From contig DASUDX010000025.1 of NCBI GenBank assembly GCA_036275365.1, positions 1 through 14,462 on the forward strand: a stretch of DNA of 14,462 nt, read 5' to 3'. This document shows, one piece after another, positions 7,675-14,319 of the stretch. The number at the start of each line of letters is the position of its first letter. Within the stretch, counting starts at the first letter, position 1. The position numbers and the translations under genes are program-made. The notes under the pieces were generated by a model. That model was not told where the DNA came from. It did no database searches and was given only the letters and a program-made list of their open reading frames with translations. The stretch comes from DASUDX01 sp036275365. GTDB taxonomy: Bacteria; Pseudomonadota; Gammaproteobacteria; Nevskiales; Nevskiaceae.

Positions 7675-8856
7675 GTGGACTTTCCGCTCGCCCAACGCGT
7701 GGGCCGCATCAAGCCCTCCCCCACCCTTGCCGTCACCGCCAAGGCGGCCGAGCTCAAGGCCAAGGGCCTGGATGTGCTCTCCCTGGGCGCCGGCGAGCCG
7801 GATTTCGACACCCCCGAGCACATCAAGAACGCGGCCCGGGAGGCGCTGACGCGGGGTTTCACCAAGTACACCCCGGTCGGCGGCACCCCGGGGCTGAAGA
7901 AGGCCATCGTCGACAAGCTCAAGCGCGACAACGATCTCGACTACAGCCCGGCGCAGATCCTGGTGTCCTGCGGCGGCAAGCAGAGCTGCTACAACCTGTG
8001 CATGGCGTTTCTCAACGCCACCGACGAGGTGCTGATCCCGGCGCCCTACTGGGTCAGCTATCCGGACATGGTGCTGCTGGCTGACGCCACCCCGGTGATC
8101 CTGCCGACCAGTGCCGCCAGCCGCTTCAAGATCAGCGCCGAGCAGCTGGAGCGGGCGATCACCCCGCGCACCCGCATGCTCTGGCTGAACTCGCCGAGCA
8201 ACCCCTCGGGCATGGCCTACAGCGCACAGGAGCTCGCCGAGCTCGGCGCGGTGCTGCGCCGGCACCCGCAGATCCTGATCGCCTCGGACGACATGTACGA
8301 GAAGATCCTCTGGACCGGCGAGCCTTACCGCAACATCGTCAACGTCTGTCCGGACCTCTACGAGCGCACGGTGATCGTGCACGCGGTGTCCAAGACCTAC
8401 TCGATGACCGGCTGGCGCATCGGCTTCGCCGCCGGCCCGAAGAAGCTGATCACCGCGATGGCCGACATCCAGTCGCAGTCCACCTCCAACCCCAACTCGA
8501 TCGCCCAGGTGGCGGCCGAGGCGGCGCTGGCCGGTGATCAGAGCTGCGTCACCACCATGTGCGAGGCGTTCAAGCGTCGCCATGACCGGCTGGTGGCCGA
8601 CCTCAACACCGTGCCCGGCATCGAGTGCCTGTCCGGCGACGGCACCTTCTATGTCTTCCCGAAGGTCGAAGGGCTGATGAAGACGCTCGGCTGTGCCAGC
8701 GATCTGGAGCTCTCCGACAAGCTGCTGGCCGAGGCCCTGGTGGCCCTGGTGCCGGGCTCGGCCTTCGGAACCCCGGGCCATGTGCGGCTGTCCTTCGCCA
8801 CCAGCGATGCGGTGCTCGCGCAGTCCGTCGAGCGCCTGCGCAAGATCGCCGGCTGA
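7675..8856 (+). CDS. Class I PLP-dependent aminotransferase (aspartate aminotransferase-like, type I-beta)
   Basis: A 393-residue fold-type I aminotransferase that most likely exchanges amino groups between aspartate (or prephenate/aromatic acids) and 2-oxoglutarate. Key residues: the N-terminal GAGEPDFDTP (38-47), typical of the I-beta group, and YTPVGGTPGLKKAI (65-78). NSPSNPSG (172-179) holds the PLP-contacting Asn176. SDDMYE (204-209) holds Asp205 and Tyr208. SKTYSMTGWRIGF (239-251) has Lys240 as the Schiff-base lysine. Arg371 in HVRLSF would bind the substrate carboxylate. The start is a GTG at 7675; no earlier in-frame start is available within the gap. Ferredoxin-NADP reductase follows after 25 bases, on the same strand. 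Members of this group are variously named aspC or aatA, so I leave the symbol blank. Confidence 0.9.
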   Translation: MDFPLAQRVGRIKPSPTLAVTAKAAELKAKGLDVLSLGAGEPDFDTPEHIKNAAREALTRGFTKYTPVGGTPGLKKAIVDKLKRDNDLDYSPAQILVSCGGKQSCYNLCMAFLNATDEVLIPAPYWVSYPDMVLLADATPVILPTSAASRFKISAEQLERAITPRTRMLWLNSPSNPSGMAYSAQELAELGAVLRRHPQILIASDDMYEKILWTGEPYRNIVNVCPDLYERTVIVHAVSKTYSMTGWRIGFAAGPKKLITAMADIQSQSTSNPNSIAQVAAEAALAGDQSCVTTMCEAFKRRHDRLVADLNTVPGIECLSGDGTFYVFPKVEGLMKTLGCASDLELSDKLLAEALVALVPGSAFGTPGHVRLSFATSDAVLAQSVERLRKIAG

Positions 8857-8881
8857 CCCCTCCCCTTCTGCGAGAACCGAC

Positions 8882-9658
8882 GTGGCTGCCATCGGCACCG
8901 AGAGGATCCTCAGCGTCCATCACTGGAACGAGACGCTGTTTTCCTTCACCTGCACGCGCGACCCCGCGCTGCGCTTCGAGAACGGTCATTTCGTGATGAT
9001 CGGCCTCAAGGTGGACGGCAAGAACCTGCTGCGCGCCTACAGCATCTGCAGCCCCAACTACGCCGAGCATCTGGAGTTCCTCAGCATCAAGGTGCAGGAC
9101 GGCCCGCTGACCTCGCGTCTGCAGCACCTCAAGGTGGGGGACGAGCTGCTGGTCTCGCGCAAGCCCACCGGCACCCTGGTGATCACCGATCTCAAGCCGG
9201 CGCGCAATCTCTATCTGTTCTCCAGTGGGACCGGTCTTGCGCCCTTCCTGTCGATCCTGCGCGACCCGGAGACCTACGAGGCCTTCGAGAAGATCGTGCT
9301 GGTGCACGGCGTGCGGCTGGTCAGCGAGCTGGCTTACCACGATTTCTTCACCCACGATCTGCCGCAGGACGAGCTGCTCGGCGAGATGGTGCGCGAGAAG
9401 CTGATCTACTACCCGACGGTGACCCGCGAGCCGTTCCGCAACACCGGCCGCCTGACCACCCTGATCGACAACGGCAAGCTGTGCGCCGACATCGGTCTGC
9501 CACCGCTCAATCCGCAGACCGATCGCGCGATGATCTGCGGCAGTCCGGCGATGCTCGCCGACACCGCCGCCCTGCTCGACGCCCGCGGTTTCCAGATCTC
9601 CGCGCACATCGGTGCACCCGGTGATTACGTGATCGAACGGGCCTTCGTGGAGAAGTAG
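8882..9658 (+). CDS. fpr: Ferredoxin-NADP(+) reductase, bacterial subclass I
   Basis: A 258-residue FAD flavoenzyme that moves electrons between NADPH and ferredoxin or flavodoxin, supporting iron-sulfur metabolism and oxidative defence. The FAD domain has RAYSI (51-55) and the DGPLTS phosphate-contact loop (73-78). The NADP domain has SGTGLAPF (115-122), TREPFRNTGR (181-190), which contacts the 2'-phosphate, and CGSP (219-222). It ends AFVEK, the extended C-terminus typical of the Azotobacter/Rhodobacter-like subclass I; E. coli Fpr ends in Trp instead. The start is a GTG at 8882, preceded by a weak GAGA at 8872-8875; the open frame further upstream lies inside the aminotransferase gene. The 25-base spacing suggests co-transcription with that gene. 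The tRNA promoter begins about 20 bases after the stop. Confidence 0.93.
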   Translation: MAAIGTERILSVHHWNETLFSFTCTRDPALRFENGHFVMIGLKVDGKNLLRAYSICSPNYAEHLEFLSIKVQDGPLTSRLQHLKVGDELLVSRKPTGTLVITDLKPARNLYLFSSGTGLAPFLSILRDPETYEAFEKIVLVHGVRLVSELAYHDFFTHDLPQDELLGEMVREKLIYYPTVTREPFRNTGRLTTLIDNGKLCADIGLPPLNPQTDRAMICGSPAMLADTAALLDARGFQISAHIGAPGDYVIERAFVEK

Positions 9659-9677
9659 CGGACGGGGTCTTCCACGC

Positions 9678-9706
9678 TTGCACGGTGGCGGGGTTCTCAC
9701 TACTAT
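9678..9706 (+). promoter_or_regulatory. Promoter of tRNA-Asn with GC-rich discriminator
   Basis: TTGCAC (9678-9683) and TACTAT (9701-9706) are separated by exactly 17 bases, a good sigma-70 arrangement. They are followed by GCGCGCCC, a GC-rich discriminator of the kind associated with stringent control of stable RNA genes. The predicted transcript start, near 9712-9714, is only about 6 bases before the mature tRNA. Confidence 0.8.
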
Positions 9707-9718
9707 GCGCGCCCTCAT

Positions 9719-9794
<76 letters not shown>

Positions 9795-9798
9795 GTTG

Positions 9799-9837
9799 AA
9801 ACCAGAAAGCCACCGGAAACGGTGGCTTTCTGGTTTT
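9799..9837 (+). terminator. Intrinsic terminator of tRNA-Asn
   Basis: A perfect 15-bp stem pairs 9801-9815 with 9820-9834 around a GAAA tetraloop (9816-9819). Two further A-T pairs extend it (9799-9800 with 9835-9836), and it merges into a T run (9834-9837). It begins 4 bases after the encoded CCA. Confidence 0.93.
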
Positions 9838-9889
9838 CCGGGGTCGGCAAACGGGTGGAAGCCCTCACGCCCGGCCGCGGACCCGCCGC

Positions 9890-9895
9890 TAGCAT
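9890..9895 (+). promoter_or_regulatory. Candidate -10 hexamer before isocitrate dehydrogenase
   Basis: TAGCAT lies 30 bases before the ATG at 9926, followed by GGCGCCCC. Because the tRNA terminator closes the previous transcript, this gene needs its own promoter in 9838-9925. No recognisable -35 box is present. Confidence 0.4.
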
Positions 9896-9925
9896 GGCGC
9901 CCCCTGGCCTGCCCTCGAGACCTTC

Positions 9926-10960
9926 ATGCCTGCCGTTGCCGCCATCCCTGCCACCCTGATCGCCGGTGACGGCATCGGCCCCGAGATCGTCGCGGCCACG
10001 GAAACGGTGCTGGAGGCCCTGGGCGCTCCCTTCGCCTGGGATCGCCAGGCGGCCGGGCTCGCGGCCCACCAGCAGCTCGGCGACGCCCTGCCCGCCGCCA
10101 CCCTGGATTCGATCCGCCGCACCCGGCTCGCCCTCAAGGGCCCGCTGACCACGCCGGTGGGCGGGGGCATGCGGTCGATCAATGTGCGGCTGCGCGAAAC
10201 CTTCGGCCTGTTCGCCAATCTGCGCCCGGCCTACAGCTATGTGCCGGGCGGACGCTACGAGAACATCGACATCGTGCTGGTGCGCGAGAACCTCGAGGGC
10301 TACTACGTCGGCTACGAGCACTACATCCCGGTCGGCGACGATCCGCGCGCGGTGGCCCAGGGCGTGGGCATCAACACCCGGGTCGGCTGCCGGCGCATCG
10401 CCGAATGGACCTTCGAGCAGGCGATCAAGCTCGGCCGCAAGAAGGTCACCATCGTGCACAAGGCCAACATCCTCAAGGTGCTCACCGGTCTGTTCCTGGA
10501 GACCGCCCGCGAGGTGGGCCAGCGCTACGCGGACCGGCTGGTGATCGAGGACAAGATCGTCGACAACACCGCCATGCAGCTGGTGCTCAACCCCTGGCAG
10601 TTCGATGTGATCCTCACCACCAATCTGTTCGGCGACATCCTCTCCGACCAGATCGCCGGTCTGGTGGGCGGCCTGGGCATGGCCCCGGGCGGGAACATCG
10701 GTCCGGATGTGGCGATCTTCGAGGCGGTGCACGGCTCGGCGCCGGACATCGCCGGCCAGGGCATCGCCAATCCCAGTGCGGTGCTGCTGGCGGCGGCGAT
10801 GATGCTCGACCATGTCGGCCTCGGCGCGCGCGCCCAGGCCCTGCGCCAGGCACTGCGGCAGCAGATCGCCGAGGCCAGGGTGCGCACCCGCGATCTGGGC
10901 GGCACCGCCAGCACCGTCGAATTCGCCGCGGCCCTCGCCAGCCGGCTGCGGGCCGGCTGA
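9926..10960 (+). CDS. NAD-type isocitrate dehydrogenase
   Basis: A 344-residue member of the isocitrate/isopropylmalate dehydrogenase family, which oxidises and decarboxylates isocitrate to 2-oxoglutarate in the citric acid cycle. IAGDGIGPE (12-20) opens the fold. RSINVRLRETFGLFANLRP (83-101) is the substrate loop with a Ser and conserved Arg residues, as in true isocitrate dehydrogenases. RENLEGYYVGYEH (120-132) carries the catalytic Tyr region. Lys179, Asp213, Asp237 and Asp241 fit the lysine and metal positions. In HGSAPDIAG (269-277), the Asp274-Ile275 pair occupies the place of Lys-Tyr in NADP-dependent E. coli Icd, which predicts NAD use. The short length matches the eukaryote-like NAD enzymes also found in Xanthomonadales. 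Homoisocitrate dehydrogenase is the main alternative, but no lysine-pathway genes are nearby. It is monocistronic and converges on the DUF2061 gene. Confidence 0.88.
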   Translation: MPAVAAIPATLIAGDGIGPEIVAATETVLEALGAPFAWDRQAAGLAAHQQLGDALPAATLDSIRRTRLALKGPLTTPVGGGMRSINVRLRETFGLFANLRPAYSYVPGGRYENIDIVLVRENLEGYYVGYEHYIPVGDDPRAVAQGVGINTRVGCRRIAEWTFEQAIKLGRKKVTIVHKANILKVLTGLFLETAREVGQRYADRLVIEDKIVDNTAMQLVLNPWQFDVILTTNLFGDILSDQIAGLVGGLGMAPGGNIGPDVAIFEAVHGSAPDIAGQGIANPSAVLLAAAMMLDHVGLGARAQALRQALRQQIAEARVRTRDLGGTASTVEFAAALASRLRAG

Positions 10961-10984
10961 GCGGCGCCCGCCGGCGGCCCTGAC

Positions 10985-11006
10985 GGCAGGCCTAACCGGC
11001 CGTGCC
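10985..11006. other. Hairpin between convergent genes
   Basis: Eight base pairs with one bulge: 10985-10992 against 10998-11006, bulged at G11002, with a 5-base loop. It lies in the 56-base gap between the isocitrate dehydrogenase and DUF2061 stops. There is no T run on either side, so it is at most a weak or factor-assisted transcript end. Confidence 0.3.
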
Positions 11007-11016
11007 CGGCGCCGCC

Positions 11017-11220
11017 CTAGTGGGCGTGTGCCAAGCGCGGCGACATTGCCCCTGGCCGCCGCCGGCTCCAGACCTTCTCGTGGAAGTGATAGGCCACGGT
11101 GTTGATGGCGGGCTCGACCAGGGCCACCAGACCGCCGGTCAGCCAGTCACCGGTCATCAGCCAGACCACGCCGAAGGCGACGCCGATGTGCAGCAGGCCG
11201 AAGGACAGGGTCTTGGTCAT
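11017..11220 (-). CDS. DUF2061 small membrane protein
   Basis: A 67-residue protein. It matches the DUF2061 pattern: an N-terminal MTKTLSFGLLHIGVAF, a TGDWLTGGL turn, then EPAINTVAYHFHEKVW. Two hydrophobic segments (about 5-22 and 27-43) give a small double-spanning inner-membrane protein, followed by a basic, His-containing tail of about 16 residues. A good ribosome-binding site (ACGGAG on the minus strand, about 8 bases upstream) supports the ATG at 11220. A longer open frame in the same phase continues upstream but runs through yccA's terminator and coding region. The function of the family is unknown. It converges on isocitrate dehydrogenase and stands alone behind the yccA terminator. 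Confidence 0.85.
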   Translation of the reverse strand: MTKTLSFGLLHIGVAFGVVWLMTGDWLTGGLVALVEPAINTVAYHFHEKVWSRRRPGAMSPRLAHAH

Positions 11221-11249
11221 CGCGGGCTCCGTGGACAGCCGATGGGAAG

Positions 11250-11255
11250 ATGATA
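11250..11255 (-). promoter_or_regulatory. Candidate -10 hexamer of the DUF2061 gene
   Basis: On the minus strand TATCAT lies 29 bases upstream of the ATG at 11220. A promoter is expected here because the yccA terminator at 11333-11361 ends the upstream transcript. No clear -35 box was found. Confidence 0.4.
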
Positions 11256-11332
11256 GGCATTCCCATTCGCAAGGCCAGTGAAAGCTTTTCATCGCCGCGA
11301 TAGCGCCGCCGCATCGCGGTCCGGCGCCGCCC

Positions 11333-11361
11333 AAAAAGAAACCCCGCCGCAGCGGGGTTTC
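11333..11361 (-). terminator. Intrinsic terminator of yccA
   Basis: Read on the minus strand, a perfect 10-bp stem (11352-11361 with 11338-11347) around a 4-base loop is followed by five T residues (11337-11333). It starts 17 bases after the yccA stop and isolates yccA from the DUF2061 gene. Confidence 0.9.
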
Positions 11362-11378
11362 TCCAAACCTCCTGACCC

Positions 11379-12092
11379 TTACTCCTCGCCGCTGGCGAAG
11401 CCCAGCAGGTGCAGCAGGCTGGTGAACAGGTTGTAGATCGACACATAGAGGCTGACGGTGGCCAGCACATAGTTGGTCTCGCCGCCGTTCACGATCTCGC
11501 TGGTCTGGTAGAGGATCATCCCGCACATCAGCAGGGCGAACATCGAGGAGATCGCCAGCGCCAGCGGCTGGAACTGGTAGCCGAACAGCGAGGCCACCAG
11601 CAGGCCGATGCTCAGCACGAAGGCCAGCAGGATGCCGCCGACCAGGAAGCCGCGCATGAAGCTGAAGTCCTTCTTGCTCTGCACCGCGTAGGCGGAGAGG
11701 CCGACGAAGATGGCGCCGGTCAGACCCATCGCCATCATCACGATCTGGCCACCGTTGGCGAAGCGGCCGATGTAGCCGTTGAGGATCGGACCCAGACCGA
11801 AGCCGAGCAGACCGGTGACGGCGAACACCACCCAGATGCCGGCCTCGGAGTTGGCGGTGCGCGGCACCACGAACCACAGCAGACCCAGCGAGACCAGCGA
11901 GCAGACCAGGCTCAGGCCGTAGGGGGCGTTGATGGCCATCGACACGCCGGCCATCAGGGCGCTGAACAGCAGCGTCAGCGACAGCAGACCGTAGGTGTTG
12001 CGCAGAACCTTCTGCGCCGCCTCGGCGGTCGGGGTGGCAACGTAGCCGCCAGCGGCGGCCACGGCGCGCGGGGTTTCGTTCCAGTTGTTCAT
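11379..12092 (-). CDS. yccA: Bax inhibitor-1/YccA family inner-membrane protein
   Basis: A 237-residue protein with seven hydrophobic segments: about 33-52, 58-77, 84-104, 115-135, 148-169, 174-195 and 208-230. It resembles E. coli YccA closely: KVLRNTYGLLSLTL (28-41), GLLGFGLGPILNGY (94-107), SEIVNGGETNYVLATVSLYVSIYNLF (198-223), and the end LLGFAS followed by an acidic tail. YccA interacts with and is slowly degraded by the membrane protease FtsH and can modulate its action on SecY. The N-terminal cytosolic tail, needed for that degradation in E. coli, is about 30 residues here and Ala-rich. The ATG at 12092 has a GAGG about 9 bases upstream on the minus strand. It is divergent from the PLP enzyme gene and followed by its own terminator. 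Confidence 0.93.
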   Translation of the reverse strand: MNNWNETPRAVAAAGGYVATPTAEAAQKVLRNTYGLLSLTLLFSALMAGVSMAINAPYGLSLVCSLVSLGLLWFVVPRTANSEAGIWVVFAVTGLLGFGLGPILNGYIGRFANGGQIVMMAMGLTGAIFVGLSAYAVQSKKDFSFMRGFLVGGILLAFVLSIGLLVASLFGYQFQPLALAISSMFALLMCGMILYQTSEIVNGGETNYVLATVSLYVSIYNLFTSLLHLLGFASGEE

Positions 12093-12123
12093 TCCATAAA
12101 CCTCGTGGTGGATCGGTGACGGG

Positions 12124-12129
12124 AGTCTA
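12124..12129 (-). promoter_or_regulatory. Candidate -10 hexamer of yccA
   Basis: On the minus strand TAGACT lies 31 bases upstream of the yccA ATG, in the 124-base divergent gap with the PLP enzyme gene. The -35 position shows no good match. Confidence 0.3.
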
Positions 12130-12182
12130 GCAACGCCGGTGAGACGATTCCCACCGCGGCGAAGTTCCCGGTTTCGCCCTGT

Positions 12183-12188
12183 CACAAT
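12183..12188 (+). promoter_or_regulatory. Candidate -10 hexamer of the class V PLP enzyme gene
   Basis: CACAAT lies 28 bases before the GTG at 12217. It overlaps an alternative in-frame ATG (12187-12189), which argues that the ATG is promoter rather than start codon. There is no clear -35 box. Confidence 0.3.
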
Positions 12189-12216
12189 GCGGCAGTTCTG
12201 CCGTGGTTCAAGCCCC

Positions 12217-13392
12217 GTGAGCCTCCTGCCCCGCTCCCTCAAACCGGCCTTCTCGCGCTTTCTCGGCGCCCGTCCGGGCCGTCTGCACGCAGCCGCCCAC
12301 AGCCACCACCCCTGGCCCGATGTCAGCTTCGACGCCCAGCAGCAGTGCTGGCTGGACGCCGCCCGGCTGATGGACGAGAAGTGGACGGCAATCTTCGCCG
12401 AGCAGATTCCGCGCGCCCAGGGCCATCTGGCGCGGCTGCTGCAGCTGCCGGACCCGCGCTCGCTAGTGTTTGCCCCCAATACCCACGAGTTCCTGCTGCG
12501 GCTGCTGTCCTGTCTGCCGCCGCGGCCGCGCATCCTGACCACCGACAGCGAGTTCCACAGCCTCAGCCGCCAGCTGCGGCGGCTGGAAGAGGACGGCGCG
12601 GTGCAGGTGGCGCGCGTCGCCGTCGAGCCCTTCGACACCTTCCCGGCGCGCTGGGTGGCGGCGATCCGCCAGCAGCCGGCCGAGCTGATCTGGTTCAGCC
12701 AGTGCTTCTTCAACTCGGGCTACCGGCTCACCGATCTGCAGACCCCGGTGGCCGCCGTGCCGGATCCGCAGACCCTGGTGGTGATCGACGGCTATCACGG
12801 CTTCATGGCGATGCCGACCGATCTCTCGGCCCTGGCCGATCGCGTGTTCTATCTAGGCGGCGGCTACAAGTACGCCATGAGTGGCGAGGGCATCTGCTTC
12901 CTCCACGCCCCGCCCGGGCAGGCGCTGCGGCCGGTCAACACCGGCTGGTACGCCGGCTTCGGCCAGCTGGTGGAAGCCCAGGCCGGGCGGGTGGCCTACG
13001 CCGAACACGGCGGCCGGCTGTGGGGCGCCACCTTCGATCCCAGCGGGCTGTACCGCTTCAACGCGGTGATGGACTGGCTGCTCGCCGAGGGCCTGAGCCC
13101 GGCCTCCATCCACGCCCATGTGCAGCAGCTGCAGAGCGAGCTGCTGGCGCGCCTGGAGCCGCTCTGGCTCAAGGGCGCCCACAGCACCTGGCTGTCCCCG
13201 GCGGCGGGCCAGCCGCGCGGCAACTTCCTCAGCTTCCGCCACCCGCAGGCCCTCACCCTGCAGCAGCGCCTGAGCCAGCTCAATGTGGTCAGCGATGTCC
13301 GCGAGGACCGCCTGCGCATCGGCCTCGGCCTCTACCACGACCTCGCCGACATCGACGAGCTGGTCGGCCGGCTGCAGGCGGCGCGGCTGTAG
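12217..13392 (+). CDS. Class V-fold PLP-dependent enzyme (kynureninase-like), function unassigned
   Basis: A 391-residue fold-type I PLP enzyme. Visible marks are AAHSHHPWPD (26-35) near the start, IDGYHGF (190-196) with Asp191 and His194 at the PLP pyridine site, and GGGYKYAMSGEG (214-225), where Lys218 should form the Schiff base. A later WGATFDPSGLYRFNAVMDWL segment (269-288) resembles the kynureninase/class V layout. The C-terminal small domain ends with an LRIGLGLYHDLADID stretch. No tryptophan, NAD or iron-sulfur cluster genes are nearby to suggest the substrate. I chose the GTG at 12217 because homologous-looking sequence starts just after it; an in-frame ATG at 12187 would add 10 residues. 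It is monocistronic, divergent from yccA, and its stop is only 14 bases from the convergent beta-barrel gene. The fold is sure; the reaction is not. Confidence 0.82.
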   Translation: MSLLPRSLKPAFSRFLGARPGRLHAAAHSHHPWPDVSFDAQQQCWLDAARLMDEKWTAIFAEQIPRAQGHLARLLQLPDPRSLVFAPNTHEFLLRLLSCLPPRPRILTTDSEFHSLSRQLRRLEEDGAVQVARVAVEPFDTFPARWVAAIRQQPAELIWFSQCFFNSGYRLTDLQTPVAAVPDPQTLVVIDGYHGFMAMPTDLSALADRVFYLGGGYKYAMSGEGICFLHAPPGQALRPVNTGWYAGFGQLVEAQAGRVAYAEHGGRLWGATFDPSGLYRFNAVMDWLLAEGLSPASIHAHVQQLQSELLARLEPLWLKGAHSTWLSPAAGQPRGNFLSFRHPQALTLQQRLSQLNVVSDVREDRLRIGLGLYHDLADIDELVGRLQAARL

Positions 13393-13406
13393 GGCGCTCC
13401 CGCGCC

Positions 13407-14258
13407 TCAGAACTGGAACAGCAGGCTGGCCAGCCACTGCTCGCGGCGATAGCGGGTGCCGATATCGGCCTCGGCCTCGACATGCTGGGCCAGCAGGTCC
13501 AGCGCCCAGGCCCGGTTGAGCCGCTGATTCAGCCCCAGGCTCAGCACCTGAGCATCGGCGGCGAGGCGAAAGGCAGTCTCGCCGCGACCGTCGTAGGCGC
13601 GGTCACGATCGAGCGCGCGGGCGGCGGCGAGCAGGGTGGCGGAGGGGCTGGCGGTGGTGCCGCTGAGATCGCCCTCGCGGTACTGATAGCCGAGATAGAG
13701 CGTGGTGGCCGGCGGCAGCCGCCATTCCAGATCCGCGGTGGCGCTGTGCGCATCCAGATCGAACACCGCCGAGCGCGCATCGCGATAGCTGCCGGTGAGG
13801 CCGAGGCGCGCCTCGATGCGGGTGCTCAGCGGCCAGCGGCTGCCGAGCAGCCAGCGCCACTCCCAGCTGTCGCGCAGCGGGTCCTGCCACTCGACATAGG
13901 CGAGCCCGGCGGCCGCCGACCAGGTCGGATCGAACAGGCCACGCCCGCCGCGCCAGGCCAGCCGCACCAGCCCGCCGCTGCGCAGATGATCCAGCGCCGG
14001 ATAGGCCGGCAGGCGCTGGCCCTCGGCGCCGAACTGGGCGCTGAGCCCCAGCCCGCCGGCGAGCGGACGCTCGAGCGTCTGTTGCAGGCGGATCCGGGCA
14101 AAGCCGGCCTCGCGGGCCGCGGTGCCCTGGCGGGCGGCGTTGAGATTGCTGTCGTGGCCCAGCGACAGCTCGCCCTGCCAGGCGAGCGCCGAACCCGCCA
14201 GCAGCAGCCCCGCCAGCCCTAGCAGGCTTGCCAGCCCGCGCCTGTGCCTGTGACGCAC
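13407..14258 (-). CDS. Outer-membrane beta-barrel protein, function unknown
   Basis: A 283-residue exported protein. From a GTG at 14258 it begins with a basic stretch (residues 2-7) and a Leu/Ala core ending in SALA, a clear Sec signal peptide cleaved near residue 26, before WQGELSLGHDSNLN. The mature part alternates polar and hydrophobic residues with many Tyr, Trp and Arg, for example LYLGYQYREG. It ends in Phe (LLFQF), the usual recognition mark for the BAM complex. The HDSNLN opening resembles barrels of the surface-lipoprotein-modifier kind, but the match is too short to name a family. A TTG at 14333 would extend the frame by 25 residues and hide the signal peptide, so I reject it. It is divergent from the exported-protein gene at the right edge and converges on the PLP enzyme. 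Confidence 0.75.
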   Translation of the reverse strand: MRHRHRRGLASLLGLAGLLLAGSALAWQGELSLGHDSNLNAARQGTAAREAGFARIRLQQTLERPLAGGLGLSAQFGAEGQRLPAYPALDHLRSGGLVRLAWRGGRGLFDPTWSAAAGLAYVEWQDPLRDSWEWRWLLGSRWPLSTRIEARLGLTGSYRDARSAVFDLDAHSATADLEWRLPPATTLYLGYQYREGDLSGTTASPSATLLAAARALDRDRAYDGRGETAFRLAADAQVLSLGLNQRLNRAWALDLLAQHVEAEADIGTRYRREQWLASLLFQF

Positions 14259-14283
14259 CGCCCTGCCCCGGTTCCCTTGCTCG

Positions 14284-14294
14284 GGCACTATGCC
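14284..14294. promoter_or_regulatory. Symmetric element in the divergent promoter region
   Basis: GGCA-CTA-TGCC is a small inverted repeat centred on 14289, exactly 31 bases from each of the two divergent start codons (14258 minus, 14320 plus). It contains CACTAT on the plus strand and CATAGT on the minus strand, so one site could act as the -10 element in both directions. No -35 box is clear on either strand. Confidence 0.4.
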
Positions 14295-14319
14295 ATGGCG
14301 CCCCTGATGGACTGCCGCG

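Noticed and set aside
4417..8898. A 1493-codon open frame on the minus strand
   Set aside because: It lies antisense to the GGDEF-EAL and aminotransferase genes. The translation is rich in Gln, Ala, His and Gly without any recognisable domain. Long antisense frames are expected at this GC content.
12345..14222. A 625-codon plus-strand frame across the PLP enzyme and the barrel gene
   Set aside because: It is an out-of-frame shadow of the PLP enzyme that continues antisense to the barrel gene. The product is low-complexity Ala, Arg, Gly and Pro.
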